Counted from the stretch's first letter, positions 8,910 to 18,238 are shown. The stretch is DNA of 64,000 nucleotides from Geodermatophilus sp. DSM 45219 (GCF_900104025.1 NZ_FNIQ01000004.1:124001-188000); one strand, 5' to 3'. Notes: generated by a model from the letters alone, not told the origin. Numbers and translations are program-made.

Positions 8910-9761
8910 TTACCGGGCAGCGTCCTGGTGGGCGTCCCCGAACAGATGGGGCGTCGGTCCAGTCTCTCCGGGGATGTCCAGGACCGGCATCGTTTCGGCG
9001 TCGGCATGGGCGTCGGCGAGCACGCGCTGCTGCATGTCCCGGAGGTAGGAAAAGTGCCGCTCGAAGGCCGCCGTCGCGGCCGCGACGTCGCGGTCGCGAA
9101 TGCCCTCGTACATGGCCCAGTGCTGGTCGGCGATGCAGTCCCGGCGAAGCTCCTTGAGCAGGAGTCGGTTGGTCCGAGGCCGCACCAAGTGGACAGCGGT
9201 CATGGCGAGCTCGAGGATGCTGTTCTTGGCCGACTTGCTGACCGCGGTGTGGAACTCGACATCGGTGGTCAGCCACGCGTCCTCGCCGAGTCCGGGATCC
9301 CGTGAGATCTCGATCGGCCGCCGCATGGCGCTGAGATCCTCCTCCGTCCGGTTCAACGCCGCCAGCGCCACGCACTCGCGCTCCAGTACGTGGCGCGCGT
9401 GCTGGACCTCGGCCAGGGAGATGTTGCCGGCGCGGAACCACAGGCCGAGTTGTTCGCCGATCCGTTCGGCCAGCTCCCCTGCCTGCGGGGTGGTGACGAA
9501 GGTGCCACCGGCGGCCCCCCGCGTCGAGGTCACCAGGTTGCTCGCGGCCAGGGTCCTGATGGCCTCGCGGACCGTTCCCCGGGAGACCCCGAAGTCCTGC
9601 GCCATCTGCTGCTCGCTCGGCAGGCGATCGCCCGCTCGTAGGCGGCCGTCGATGATGGCAGTGCGTAGCTGATCCACCACCTGGCCGGCCGCGGTCCGCA
9701 TCATCACCGGGCGGACTGCGAGCGGCGGGGTCGCGCGGTCGGCATCCCGGGCGGGGTCCAT
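8910..9761 (-). CDS. GntR-family regulator, FadR/FCD subfamily
   Basis: A 283-residue regulator. The N-terminal winged helix includes RAGDRLPSEQQMAQDFGVSR and GTVREAIRTLAASNLV with wing GAAGGTF, the GntR hallmark. The all-helical FCD effector domain follows, with metal/ligand-type residues in DVEFHTAVSKSA, DQHWAMYEG and FERHFSYL. FCD members usually bind small organic acids and dissociate from DNA. The start MDPARDAD (ATG at 9761) leaves the palindrome at 9782-9798 upstream as a likely self-regulated operator. It is divergent from an amidase-permease-amidase operon, which it most likely controls. Confidence 0.9.
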   Translation of the reverse strand: MDPARDADRATPPLAVRPVMMRTAAGQVVDQLRTAIIDGRLRAGDRLPSEQQMAQDFGVSRGTVREAIRTLAASNLVTSTRGAAGGTFVTTPQAGELAERIGEQLGLWFRAGNISLAEVQHARHVLERECVALAALNRTEEDLSAMRRPIEISRDPGLGEDAWLTTDVEFHTAVSKSAKNSILELAMTAVHLVRPRTNRLLLKELRRDCIADQHWAMYEGIRDRDVAAATAAFERHFSYLRDMQQRVLADAHADAETMPVLDIPGETGPTPHLFGDAHQDAAR

Positions 9762-9781
9762 GGCTTCCACGGTAGCAGCGC

Positions 9782-9808
9782 CAAAGGTAGAACCTTTGAC
9801 CGTAAAGG
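9782..9808. promoter_or_regulatory. Palindromic operator for the GntR regulator
   Basis: A perfect 7+3+7 inverted repeat, CAAAGGT-AGA-ACCTTTG, lies at 9782-9798. A further AAAGG half-site at 9804-9808 makes a second inverted pair with ACCTTT. The core GGT-N3-ACC fits the FadR-type GntR consensus. It lies 20 bp from the regulator start and just upstream of the divergent promoter, so it could control both directions. Confidence 0.65.
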
Positions 9809-9809
9809 C

Positions 9810-9839
9810 TTGACGTATGTCGCTCGTCACACCTAGCTT
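9810..9839 (+). promoter_or_regulatory. Candidate promoter of the amidase operon
   Basis: TTGACG at 9810-9815 and TAGCTT at 9834-9839 are separated by 18 bases, a reasonable sigma-70-type pair for an actinobacterium. It points towards the amidase operon and abuts the third half-site of the GntR operator. This would leave an unusually long leader of about 180 bases before the amidase start. Confidence 0.4.
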
Positions 9840-10025
9840 CGCTGCGAACCGTGGCCGGAGGGAGTACGCCGTGGCATTCCGTGGGTCAGGACTCGCTTCC
9901 CTGGCGGGCGCGGGTCTGCAAGCGCGGAGGAAGCGGGCACCAGTGCCCCGCGGTGAGTCGTGACCACCGCGCTCGACGCCAGGATGCGCCCATGTCCGTC
10001 ACCGCACCGCCACGGGACCAGGTCC

Positions 10026-11507
10026 ATGTTCCCGGTTGAGCAGGCCCCGTATGCGTCGATCGACACGCTCCATGGTGGCTACCGGAGCGGCGAGCTGACT
10101 GCCGAGGCGCTCGTCGAGACGTGCCTGGCACGGGTCGACCGCTTCGACCAGCGGAAACCGGGCATCAACGCGCTCACGGCCCGGAACACGAGGGCGCTCG
10201 AGGTCGCCCGCCGGCTGGACGACATCTTGCGCAGCGGTCGGTTCACCGGGCCGCTGCACGGGATCCCCGTCCTGGTCAAGGACCAGATCGAAACGGCAGG
10301 GATCGAGACCACGTTCGGCTCGATGGCCATGCGCGGCTACGTCCCGGATCGGGACGCCACCGTGGTGAAGCGGCTCCGGGCCGCCGGCGCCATCGTGCTG
10401 GCCAAGACCACCATGCCCGACTTCGCGGCGTCCTGGTTCTCGCTGTCCTCACGCAGCGGCTACACCCGGTGCCCGTGGAGCCTCCAGCGCGATGCCGGAG
10501 GATCGAGCAGCGGGTCAGCGGCCGGAGTTGCCGCGGGGTTCGCGCCCGTCGCCATCGGCGAGGACACCGGGGGCTCGGTCCGGATCCCGGCGGCCTACAA
10601 CAACCTGGTCGGTCTCCGGGTGACCACCGGGCTGGTGAGCCGGTCGGGGATTGCCCCGCTGGTGGCGAGCCAGGACACCGCCGGCCCGATCACCCGCACG
10701 GTCGCCGACACCGCCACGCTGCTGGACGTGCTGGTGGGCTTCGACCCCACCGACCCCGCCACATCGGTGTGCCGGCGCCGGGGGGTGGCCGTGGGCGGTT
10801 ATCGGGCGGCGCTCCGGCCGGGAGCTCTCCACGGCGCTCGGATGGGCCTGCTGACCGAGGCGCTCGCGGACGGTGACGACGAGAGCACCGGACCGGTGAG
10901 CCGCGTCCTCGGCACTGCGCTGTCGACGCTGGAAGCCTGCGGAGCGAGTGTGGTCCCCGTCTCGATGGCGGATCTCGCCGACCGGCTGCGCGAGACGTCG
11001 CTGTACCTGTCCCGCTCGCGGTCGGACATCGACGCCTTCCTGTCCCGCCGGCCGGTCCGGCTTCGGGACGTCGCCTCGATCGTCCGGCAGGGCCTGTTCG
11101 ACCAGAGCCTGGATCTGCTGCGCGCGATCGCCGAAAGCGAACCCGATCCGGGGGAGCTGCCGAGGCGAGAGGGCGCGCAGCACGACCTGCGGGCGCGGCT
11201 CGTCGGGCTGATGGAGACCCACGCGCTCGACGCTCTCTGCTTCCCCACGACGCCGGGGATCGCCCCGACGCCGGAGGAGCTGCGGATGGGGGAGGTGCAG
11301 ACCCAGACGTTCCGCACCAACACGGTCATCGCCGCGCAGTCAGGCCTGCCCGCGGTCACCGTCCCCGCCGGTCTCACGGAGCTGGGGACGCCCGTCGGCC
11401 TCGAACTGGTCGGCCGTCCCTTCGGCGAGCACCGGCTGCTCGATCTCGCGGCCGACTTCGAGGCCGCGACGCCATCGCCCGTCGTCCCACCCACCACCCC
11501 CTGCTAG
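10026..11507 (+). CDS. Amidase signature-family hydrolase (first of pair)
   Basis: A 493-residue amidase with the Ser-cisSer-Lys triad in place: Lys85 in VLVKDQ, the GGSSSGS loop at residues 158-164, and nucleophile Ser184 in [10 protein letters not shown]. It hydrolyses an amide, carbamate or ureide C-N bond in the cytoplasm. The C-terminal [11 protein letters not shown] block is also typical. The start is uncertain: ATG at 10026 precedes MFPVEQAP and fits family length, but an open frame runs back to 9960. It is followed 21 bp later by an NCS1 permease and a second amidase, so it belongs to a transport-plus-hydrolysis operon. It is only distantly similar to the second amidase, so the two probably act on successive intermediates. 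Confidence 0.88.
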   Translation: MFPVEQAPYASIDTLHGGYRSGELTAEALVETCLARVDRFDQRKPGINALTARNTRALEVARRLDDILRSGRFTGPLHGIPVLVKDQIETAGIETTFGSMAMRGYVPDRDATVVKRLRAAGAIVLAKTTMPDFAASWFSLSSRSGYTRCPWSLQRDAGGSSSGSAAGVAAGFAPVAIGEDTGGSVRIPAAYNNLVGLRVTTGLVSRSGIAPLVASQDTAGPITRTVADTATLLDVLVGFDPTDPATSVCRRRGVAVGGYRAALRPGALHGARMGLLTEALADGDDESTGPVSRVLGTALSTLEACGASVVPVSMADLADRLRETSLYLSRSRSDIDAFLSRRPVRLRDVASIVRQGLFDQSLDLLRAIAESEPDPGELPRREGAQHDLRARLVGLMETHALDALCFPTTPGIAPTPEELRMGEVQTQTFRTNTVIAAQSGLPAVTVPAGLTELGTPVGLELVGRPFGEHRLLDLAADFEAATPSPVVPPTTPC

Positions 11508-11528
11508 TCGGACCGTCGGAGGCCGTTC

Positions 11529-12884
11529 ATGTCCACGTCCCCATCACCTGATCCCAGCGTCAACGAGGAGTACCACTCCACTCCCGTGCCCATGGCGGCC
11601 CGGCTGGGCTTCGGCCAGCCGGCCTGGGTGTGGTCGGGCTTCGGGATCGCCTTCATCTGCGCGGTGATCGGCGGCACGATCCAGCAGGGCCTGGGCACGG
11701 TGGACGCGATCCTCGCCATCATCGCCGGCAACGTCATCCTGTTCGTGTACGCGTCGGCCCTCGGCTATGCCAGCGGCAAGTGGGGGCTGAACTTCCCCCT
11801 GACGGTCCGTGCGGTCTTCGGCGGCCGGGGCTCGGTCATCCCGATCGTCATCCTCGCCGTCCTGGTGACCGGGTGGTTCAGCTTCCACACCTGGCTCACC
11901 GCCGACATCATCCGGGCCGCCTTCGCGATCGAGTCGGGCGTGGCCGTGGCGCTGATCGCGCTCGTGGTGGGGGTGATCTACGCCGTTCCCGTGATCTTCG
12001 GTATCAAGTCGATGGCACTCGTGCGTCAGATCGCCATTCCGGCGATGGTGCTGTTCGTCATCTACTACCTCGTCACGAAGGTCTTCCCGGCCGGGTCGGC
12101 CCTGTTCGAGTCCACGGGCGACGGTTCGATGTCCTTCCTGACCGGTGCCGGGATCGCCTGGGCGACGTACGCGGTGAGCGGCACCATGACCGGTGACATC
12201 GTCCGCTACACCCGCACGGGCGGTCAGGCCATCGGCGTCACCGGGATCGCATTCCTCTTCAGCAACGCGCCCTTCATGATCCTGGGCGCCTTGTTCGCGG
12301 CGGCGATCGACGACCCGACCGTGCCCTACTTCCTCGACTCCGACAGCCTGTCGGTGCTCATTCCGCTCGCGGCCATCGCGATCCTGAGCACCTGGTCCAC
12401 CGCGGACGCCTGCCTGTACAACGCCGCAATGGGTTTCTCGAACAGCCTGCCCAACGTCAACTGGCGTCGGGCCGCCATCCTCGGCACCGTCCTCGGGATC
12501 ATCGCCGCGATGACGGGCGTGATCGGGAACGTCACCAACCTGCTGATCACCATCGGTCTCATCGTGCCCCCGGTCGGCGGCGTGATCATCAGCGACTACT
12601 TCCTGGTCCGGGGGCGGCACGGGTACGGCTTGGACCGCCGATCGCCCGTCAACTTCGCCGCGATCATCGCCGTCGCGCTCGGCATCGGTACCGGCCTGCT
12701 CATGTACTTCGCCTTCCCGAACTTCATCTTCGGCATCCCGGGGATCACCGTCGCGCTCGTGACTTACGGGCTCCTCACCAAGACCGTCGGTCCGTCGCTG
12801 GGAGCCGAGGAACCGTCTGTCGTCAACGCCGCGGAAGCGGAGGGCATGACCAAGCCGGCGGCCGCGCCCAGCGTCGCCGCCTGA
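11529..12884 (+). CDS. NCS1-family cytosine/purine permease-like transporter
   Basis: A 451-residue membrane protein with about 12 hydrophobic helices, for example FGIAFICAVIGGTIQQG, VIPIVILAVLVTGWFSFHTW, GIAWATYAVSGTMTGDIVRY and LIPLAAIAILSTWSTADA. The TGDIVRYTR and NCS1-type helix 10/11 LIVPPVGGVIISDYFLVR segments point to the cytosine permease (CodB) branch of NCS1. These cation symporters import nucleobases, hydantoins or related ring compounds. Sandwiched between two amidases, it most likely brings in their substrate, which suggests a cyclic or linear ureide rather than a simple aliphatic amide. Confidence 0.88.
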   Translation: MSTSPSPDPSVNEEYHSTPVPMAARLGFGQPAWVWSGFGIAFICAVIGGTIQQGLGTVDAILAIIAGNVILFVYASALGYASGKWGLNFPLTVRAVFGGRGSVIPIVILAVLVTGWFSFHTWLTADIIRAAFAIESGVAVALIALVVGVIYAVPVIFGIKSMALVRQIAIPAMVLFVIYYLVTKVFPAGSALFESTGDGSMSFLTGAGIAWATYAVSGTMTGDIVRYTRTGGQAIGVTGIAFLFSNAPFMILGALFAAAIDDPTVPYFLDSDSLSVLIPLAAIAILSTWSTADACLYNAAMGFSNSLPNVNWRRAAILGTVLGIIAAMTGVIGNVTNLLITIGLIVPPVGGVIISDYFLVRGRHGYGLDRRSPVNFAAIIAVALGIGTGLLMYFAFPNFIFGIPGITVALVTYGLLTKTVGPSLGAEEPSVVNAAEAEGMTKPAAAPSVAA

Positions 12885-12904
12885 TCGAGGAGGAGATCAC
12901 GACC

Positions 12905-14335
12905 ATGACCGACATCTGCGCCATGCCGGCGACCGACCTGGCCGCGGCGGTCAAGGCGGGCGAGCTCTCGCCCGTGGACGTCGTCCAGGCGGTGAGCGAC
13001 CGGATGGATGCCGTCGAACCCGTGCTGCACGCGTTCTGCACCCCGACCCTCGACCTCGCCCGCCAGCAGGCGGAGGACCTCGCACGCCGCATCGCCGCTG
13101 GGGAGCGGGTCGGTCCGCTGGCGGGCGTGCCCGTCGGCATCAAGGACCTGGTGGCGACCAAGGGTATCCGGACGGCGATGGGTTCGAAGGCCTACGAGGA
13201 CTTCGTACCCGACGAGGACGACATCGTCGTGGAACGCCTCAAGGCGGCCGACGCCATCATCATCGGCAAGACCAACGTGCCAGAGTTCGGTTACAGCGGG
13301 GTCGGGCACAACCCGGTCTTCGAGACGACGCGCAACCCGTGGAACCCCGCGATGACCCCGGGAGGCTCCAGCGCCGGCTCCGGAGCCGCTGTCGCGGCCG
13401 GCATGGGCCCCATCGCCGTCGGCAGCGACGGTGGCGGATCGGTGCGCATCCCGTCGGCCCACTGCGGCCTCTTCGGCATGAAGGCGTCGATGGGACGGGT
13501 TCCGCTGTACCCGGGGTGCCGCGACGAGCGGTTTCCCGGGGTCTCGAGCTGGGAGTCCCTGGAGCACATCGGTCCCATGTCGCGGACCGTGGCCGACAGC
13601 GCCTTGATGCTGTCGGTGATGGCCGGTCCCGACCCCCGCGATCGACACACGATCCCGACCTCGGACGTGGACTGGACCGGTTGCCTGTCCGGCGACATCC
13701 AGGGGCTCCGCGTGGCCTTCAGCCCCGACCTCGGCTACGCCGCGGTTGACCCCGAGGTGCGCGAGACCGTCCAGCGCGCCGTCACCGTCTTCGAGAAGGA
13801 GCTCGGCTGCGTCGTGGAGCAGGCCGACCCCGGCTTCGCGGACCCGTATGCCGCCTTCTGGGGCATCGTCGCTCTCGACACGGATCTGCGGGGGATGCGA
13901 CGCCTCGCCGCCGAGCACGAGATGTCCCCACACCTGGTGGAGTTCCTGGCCCGACCATGGACGGCCGAGGACCTCACCGACGCGGTGATGACGCGGAAGG
14001 CGGTGAACAACAGGATGTGGCGGTTCATGGAGAACTACGACCTCCTCCTCACCCCGACGCTCACCGTTCCGCCGTTCCCGGTGCACGTGCAGGGGCCGGA
14101 GAAGGTCGACGGCCGGATGGTGCCGTCCTTCCAATGGCTGTCCTTCACGCTGCCCATCAACATGACCGGTCAGCCGGCAGCCACCGTTCCGGCCGGCTGG
14201 ACGAAGGACGGCCTGCCCGTCGGCCTGCAGATCGTCGGCCGGCACCTCCAGGACGAGTCCGTCCTGCGCGCGGCCGCGGCGTTCGAGGCGGCTGCTCCCT
14301 GGCACGACCGGTGGCCCGCTCTGGTGCGGAGCTGA
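12905..14335 (+). CDS. Amidase signature-family hydrolase (second of pair)
   Basis: A 476-residue amidase. Triad residues are Lys80 in VGIKDLVATKG, the loop GGSSAGS at 153-159, and nucleophile Ser179 in SDGGGSVRIPS. The C-terminal block NMTGQPAATVPAG WTKDGLPVGLQ is characteristic of bacterial amidase/GatA-like hydrolases, but GatB and GatC are absent, so a tRNA role is unlikely. It follows the permease by 20 bp with ribosome site GAGGAG, and ends just before a strong hairpin. It is the last gene of the GntR-controlled operon. Confidence 0.9.
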   Translation: MTDICAMPATDLAAAVKAGELSPVDVVQAVSDRMDAVEPVLHAFCTPTLDLARQQAEDLARRIAAGERVGPLAGVPVGIKDLVATKGIRTAMGSKAYEDFVPDEDDIVVERLKAADAIIIGKTNVPEFGYSGVGHNPVFETTRNPWNPAMTPGGSSAGSGAAVAAGMGPIAVGSDGGGSVRIPSAHCGLFGMKASMGRVPLYPGCRDERFPGVSSWESLEHIGPMSRTVADSALMLSVMAGPDPRDRHTIPTSDVDWTGCLSGDIQGLRVAFSPDLGYAAVDPEVRETVQRAVTVFEKELGCVVEQADPGFADPYAAFWGIVALDTDLRGMRRLAAEHEMSPHLVEFLARPWTAEDLTDAVMTRKAVNNRMWRFMENYDLLLTPTLTVPPFPVHVQGPEKVDGRMVPSFQWLSFTLPINMTGQPAATVPAGWTKDGLPVGLQIVGRHLQDESVLRAAAAFEAAAPWHDRWPALVRS

Positions 14336-14343
14336 CGTCCCTT

Positions 14344-14382
14344 GCTGCGTCGACGGGGCGTCGTCTGCCCCGTCGGCGCAGC
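14344..14382 (+). terminator. Hairpin terminator after the amidase operon
   Basis: A 16-bp stem with one G-T pair (14344-14359 with 14367-14382) and a 7-base loop begins 8 bases after the amidase stop. There is no U-run, which is usual for actinobacterial terminators. It cleanly ends the operon at the left edge of the island. Confidence 0.7.
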
Positions 14383-14997
14383 CCCCGCCGCACGTCGCCC
14401 GTGACGGGTGCCCGGCTCGAACCCTGTACCCCTGTCCGACGACACTCGAGGTCATCGATGGCCGGTCGTCATAGGTGAGCGCGGCGAGCAGTTGCCGCAC
14501 CGAATCTGGGCAAGGGCGTCGGTGGCGGGACGCGAATGTGTACCAGCCCGACTGAACTGACCCCCGTCAGACGGCCCCCATGTTGCAGGTCCGATCCGCA
14601 GTTTCGTACGTGACCCACAGGCGGCGGCCGAGCGGTCCGCGGTGCCGGCAGAGGGGATCGCCCGGCGGATCGCCGCCCGCTACGGCCTCAAGCTCACCCC
14701 GTGACCAGTTGTGGTCGTGGGAGGAGGGCGAAGAAGGGCCTCTACCTGGCCGTATGAGCGCGCCCGGCCTAACCCATTGATGATTGATGGAGCGGAGAAC
14801 AAGGGTCTCCAGGGGCCCGAAACGGCCCTTCTGCAGGGTCCTCCAGACTTCATCAGCACAGCTAACAAGCCGCTCGACCTCCGGCTTTGCGTGGAGCGGG
14901 TGCAACTCGTGGCTACTTCCATCACAAGGTCGACGTGTCTCACTCTTCTGTCGCTTCCTTCTTGACATCCGGATCACAGCTCTGGACCCTAGGGCTC
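14383..14997. other. Island edge, mostly non-coding
   Basis: About 615 bases with no intact gene. The stretch 14640-14704 encodes a 21-codon protein tail ending in AARYGLKLTP, and 14700-14830 continues an imperfect repeat shared with 19.5 kb. The rest has lower GC than the flanks and ends in a TTGACA box at 14962-14967 upstream of lsr2. Confidence 0.5.
14640..14830 (+). repeat. Imperfect direct repeat, copy 1 (gene tail plus downstream DNA)
   Basis: By eye this stretch aligns with 19450-19640. Both have a protein tail (IARRIAARYGLKLTP here, a frameshifted version ending VAARHGLELIG there), then a stop overlapping GTGACCAGT, a CTGGCCGTAT block and a GCGGA(G/A)AACA(A/G)GGGTC block. The shared order shows that the same gene end was duplicated about 4.8 kb apart. 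Confidence 0.6.
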
Positions 14998-15333
14998 GTG
15001 GCTACTAGAACCGAGGTTGTACTGGTCGATGACCTGAATGGCGATGCGCTGGCCAGCACGACCGTGCAGTTTGCCCTCGACAAGACTGAGTATGAACTGG
15101 ACCTGAGCGACGAGAACGCTGCGGCGATGCGTGAGGCGCTCTCCCGCTACGTGAAGGCCGCCCGGAAGCTCTCATCTGGTGGAGGCCGTCGCGCCGCTGC
15201 CGCGAAGCCGGCCTACTCGGGTGTTGACCCGGCTGCAGTGCGCGCCTGGGCTGCTGGGCAGGGCATCACGGTGTCTCCGCGCGGTCGGATCAAGGCCGAC
15301 GTCGTCGAGCGGTACCGAGCCGCCGGCAACTGA
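14998..15333 (+). CDS. lsr2: Lsr2-family nucleoid-associated protein
   Basis: Lsr2 is an actinobacterial H-NS analogue that bridges AT-rich DNA and silences acquired genes. The 111-residue protein has the N-terminal dimerisation strand region RTEVVLVDDLNG with VQFALDKTEYELDLSD, a basic alanine/lysine linker, and the C-terminal DNA-binding domain ending AVRAWAAGQGITVSPRGRIK, whose PRGR-like AT-hook contacts the minor groove. The GTG at 14998 is chosen because the family begins with this strand; upstream in-frame codons are non-homologous. A TTGACA box lies 31 bases upstream. Being in an island of decayed genes, it is probably an accessory copy rather than the chromosomal lsr2. Confidence 0.88.
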   Translation: MATRTEVVLVDDLNGDALASTTVQFALDKTEYELDLSDENAAAMREALSRYVKAARKLSSGGGRRAAAAKPAYSGVDPAAVRAWAAGQGITVSPRGRIKADVVERYRAAGN

Positions 15334-15475
15334 CACCCCCGCCTCCGAGGTTTCACGCTTCTCGCAGGGGAAGCAGCCGACAGTCAGGTCAGATGATCGG
15401 CGACATACGCCCGGCGTTGAGCAGAGGTACTCCTTGTACACCGAATCACTCCTGGATTCGGTCGTGCATGAACTC

Positions 15476-16000
15476 CTACCGCGCCTGGTCTTCCGGACCG
15501 CCGAAGAACTCGCTCACGGCCAGCATGTCGCGATGCACGGCGGCGACGTCGACGCGGTCGGAGATGAACGCCGTCTGCAGGCGCGTCAGCGCCCGGGACG
15601 TGGCCGCCGCATCCTCGGAGGTGTCGGGCCACCGGTTCGTCAGCGCCCAGCCCAGGTCCACCCACTGCTCGACGACGTCCCCGGGACTGAACTCGATCGG
15701 CTCCTGGGTCAGCGGCTGCAAGTCCTCGGCGAGGTCGGCCAGCAACAGCGCAGGTACTCTTTCCAGGCCTCGAGGAACCGGTAGACGTTGCAAACTTGTC
15801 CGTCCACGACCTGATTGTGCGGGTAGTGGGTCTAAAAGAAGAACGGCTCCGCAGGGCTGATCGCCTGGAACCTTCGGGCACCAGCTGGACGCGAGAAATC
15901 CACCTCCGCACCGGGGCTGTTCCGCCAGCTTGCGGTACCACTCGCCGTCGGTCACTCCGGCGTACACCTTGATGAAACCCAATCTGGAGAGCCCGCGCTT
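15476..16000 (-). pseudogene. Remnants of a restriction-type nuclease and a downstream gene
   Basis: On the minus strand, IKVYAGVTDGEWYRKLAEQP (about 15975-15910) changes frame to EVDFSRPAGARRFQAISPAE, which is broken by a TAG at 15832-15834 before THYPHNQVVDG. These blocks match the N-terminal half of HNH endonucleases with a VTDxxWY(x)FL start. The catalytic HNH part is missing. A further frame change leads to the end of an unrelated helical protein (LADLAEDLQPLTQEPIEFSP to GGPEDQAR) stopping at 15476. At least two frameshifts and one stop are seen. Confidence 0.55.
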
Positions 16001-16293
16001 CCTGCCCTGCAGGCGCGTGTTCCGCGCTGGGTGACCCTCCATCAGACCCCGGCGCCCCGGCGGGAGAGCGTGGGGACTCTCCGGCTGCCCAGGTGAGATG
16101 TCGAGCCCCCGCAGGTCGGCGAGCAGTTTTACGCGTTGCCACAAGGCGAGACTGGGCGAAGTGTGGGACGGCAAGCCTTTATCGTTTGCGGCGACATGGC
16201 AGGTCTTCTTCGCTCAGAGGGGCCACGTTGGATCAGTCCCGTGCTGACGACCTTACTCGTTGGACCGCTTGACCTACCCGATGTAATGAGCGG

Positions 16294-17079
16294 GTGAGCC
16301 GCAACTACACTCTGCCCACCATCAAGACACTGTTCGGCGAGGCGAGCGCATGCGCCTACCCCGGCTGTGGCGAGCCGCTAATCTTCACTGACCGAGGCAA
16401 GAAGACGGCCATCGCCGAAATCGCGCACATCCGCTCCGAGCTGCGCGGTGGTCCGCGACACGATCCTGACTACACCGGAGACGTGAATGGTCCTGGCAAC
16501 CTCCTGCTGTTGTGCGGAAAGCACCACAAGCCAGTCGACCGTCATGAGAGCACGTACTCGGTCGCCGAACTTGAGCGGTGGAAGGTGGCCCAGCGGGCGA
16601 GTGCGCGCGGCGGCACGGAGCTGACGGGTACCGATCTCCGGTCCTACTCGGCCATCGGAAGCGAAGACCGACGAATAGTGACGGACATCGCGCGCCTAGC
16701 GCAGAGAGCGGCGGGGTTGAACAGAATCGCTCAAGCCGCGATCTACGGCGTAGAGGACGAGGATGTGCAGGACAGGTCGCTGATGTGGGCCAAAAGTGTT
16801 GGAGTCACAGGCGCTCCTCCTCCTGCGATCGAGCTATCCGAGCCTCATCGGGACAAGCTTGACGAAGTCCTGGGAAAGTTGGAAGAAGAAGTTGCGGTCC
16901 TTGACATGACATCTCCGGGGCCAGTGGCGGACGCGGCGAAGGATGTGATGGTGCATGCCTTCCGGGCCGGAATCTTGCCGGACCATTTAAAGGAACGAGC
17001 CGGCAATCTGAGAGTCTCGCTTCGGCGACTATGGAAGGTCGCCAACGGAGAAATTGAGCCCGGGGGCGGCTGGTACTAG
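16294..17079 (+). CDS. HNH endonuclease-domain protein
   Basis: A 261-residue protein with an HNH nuclease domain in the first 95 residues. CAYPGCGEPL gives a zinc-binding Cys pair, AEIAHIRSELRGGPRHDP holds the catalytic His, and NLLLLCGKHHKPVDRH supplies the closing Asn/Cys/His block. Residues 100-261 form a helical region of unknown function (RIVTDIARLAQRAAG, LGKLEEEVAVLDM). Similar HNH modules occur in restriction and phage-defence proteins. It uses more A/T-ending codons than neighbours, including a TTA codon near 16987, which is rare in such genomes. This suggests recent transfer. The start GTG at 16294 precedes SRNYTLPTIKTLFG. Confidence 0.72.
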   Translation: MSRNYTLPTIKTLFGEASACAYPGCGEPLIFTDRGKKTAIAEIAHIRSELRGGPRHDPDYTGDVNGPGNLLLLCGKHHKPVDRHESTYSVAELERWKVAQRASARGGTELTGTDLRSYSAIGSEDRRIVTDIARLAQRAAGLNRIAQAAIYGVEDEDVQDRSLMWAKSVGVTGAPPPAIELSEPHRDKLDEVLGKLEEEVAVLDMTSPGPVADAAKDVMVHAFRAGILPDHLKERAGNLRVSLRRLWKVANGEIEPGGGWY

Positions 17080-17300
17080 GCCGTGAGGGAATCCAACTCC
17101 GGCTCTCCCTCGAGCATGACCTCGGTTGCCGCCCACACAAAGGCGTTCATCTCGTCAGGGGAGTCGCCGGACTCGGCCGGTTACCGCACCGTGGTCGTGC
17201 CCGGGGAAGATGCCGGTGAAGAGGATGGCCTGGCGGACGGGCTGCCCGGCGCCGGTGCCAGTGACAGTGACAGCCCGGACGACAAGGGATTGACTGCTCA
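17080..17300 (-). pseudogene. Short frameshifted gene end, unknown
   Basis: On the minus strand, ILFTGIFPGHDHGAVT shifts frame to SPDEMNAFVWAATEVMLEGE and stops at 17081. The two pieces look protein-like and are together too short for a gene. No family is recognised. The plus-strand frame through the same bases (17083-17367) is most likely its shadow. Confidence 0.3.
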
Positions 17301-17353
17301 AACCCTACCGCTCGCTGCTGAGCTGGATTCCTGGCCTCGGCCTCCCAGCGGCG

Positions 17354-18238
17354 TCAGTCCTCGCTAGGAGCGGAGGTACCGCTGGACCGGCGGATCAGGT
17401 CCGCCACCAGAGCCCGGTGCTTGTTCAGGTCCGCCTTGCCGTCTACCTGGATCCGGTACCGGCCCCACCGGGTGTTGTACGACAGCTCCTCGACCCCAGA
17501 CTGCTCGATCAGGGCGGTCACTTCGTCGCTTTGTGGAATGCGGAACTCGACGATCAGGTGCTTCTTCCGGGGCCGGAACTGCACGAAGTTGTCCGCGAGA
17601 CCGTCGCGAGCGAGGCCGATGTAGAACTTGTTGTACTTCAGGTCCAACTTCGCGCCGGTGATCTCGTTGACCATGCCGAGGATCTCGTCGGCGAGCGCGA
17701 CCATCGTCGGGGATCCCTTGTCGGTCCAGTAGACCCGGTCGGTGGCTTGGCCGGGTTCGTCCTCCTCCTCGGTGCCGAGCCGGACGATGTCCAGCACAGT
17801 CGTGGCGTTGATGGTAACCACGCCGTCGGCGACTTCCAACGCGCGCATCTGGACGGCGACGATGGGGATCGCCTTGTTGAACAACGCGACGACGTTGAGG
17901 AAACGACTGGTCACGTCCTCAGCGACCAGAACGGCGACGTGCTCGTACTGCGGGAATCGGGTTCGCTCCAGATCCCAGTATTCGATGGTCCGGATGATGT
18001 GGGCTTCGTCGGTCGCGCCCAACTGGACCTCGACTTCGTAACGCGTGTTCGCTTCAGGGTCGCTGAAGAGCAGGTCGAGTCGCCCGGCGCGAGGCTGACG
18101 CCGCTCGGCGTCCTTGAGGACGAGACCGTCGCCGAGGCCGAGCAGGCTCGGATGGTCAGCGAGGATCGCCTGGAGCCATTTCTCGTTCAGCGTCGGATGC
18201 GCCTTGAGGCTGACGACCTTGGCCTTCCGGAACTCCAC
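17354..18238 (-). CDS. PD-(D/E)XK-like nuclease family protein (DUF5655-like)
   Basis: The protein has 294 residues. The N-terminal half contains AGRLDLLFSD, then YEVEVQLGATDEAHIIRTIEYWD. Together these give the D...ExQ arrangement and following helix of PD-(D/E)XK nucleases, with Gln in place of the usual Lys. The C-terminal half has RKKHLIVEFRIPQSDEV and YNTRWGRYRIQV, resembling the DUF5655 domain that contacts DNA or substrate in related proteins. Start is GTG at 18238. It lies in an island beside an HNH protein; a role in defence or DNA processing is inferred only. Confidence 0.6.
   Translation of the reverse strand: MEFRKAKVVSLKAHPTLNEKWLQAILADHPSLLGLGDGLVLKDAERRQPRAGRLDLLFSDPEANTRYEVEVQLGATDEAHIIRTIEYWDLERTRFPQYEHVAVLVAEDVTSRFLNVVALFNKAIPIVAVQMRALEVADGVVTINATTVLDIVRLGTEEEDEPGQATDRVYWTDKGSPTMVALADEILGMVNEITGAKLDLKYNKFYIGLARDGLADNFVQFRPRKKHLIVEFRIPQSDEVTALIEQSGVEELSYNTRWGRYRIQVDGKADLNKHRALVADLIRRSSGTSAPSED

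Noticed and set aside
14400..14450. Possible tRNA T-arm near GGCTCGAACCC
   Set aside because: The flanking stem does not pair and no anticodon arm or acceptor is found.
17083..17367. Plus-strand 94-codon frame after the HNH gene
   Set aside because: It is antisense to protein-like minus-strand pieces, and its residues are Ser/Gly/Asp low-complexity.
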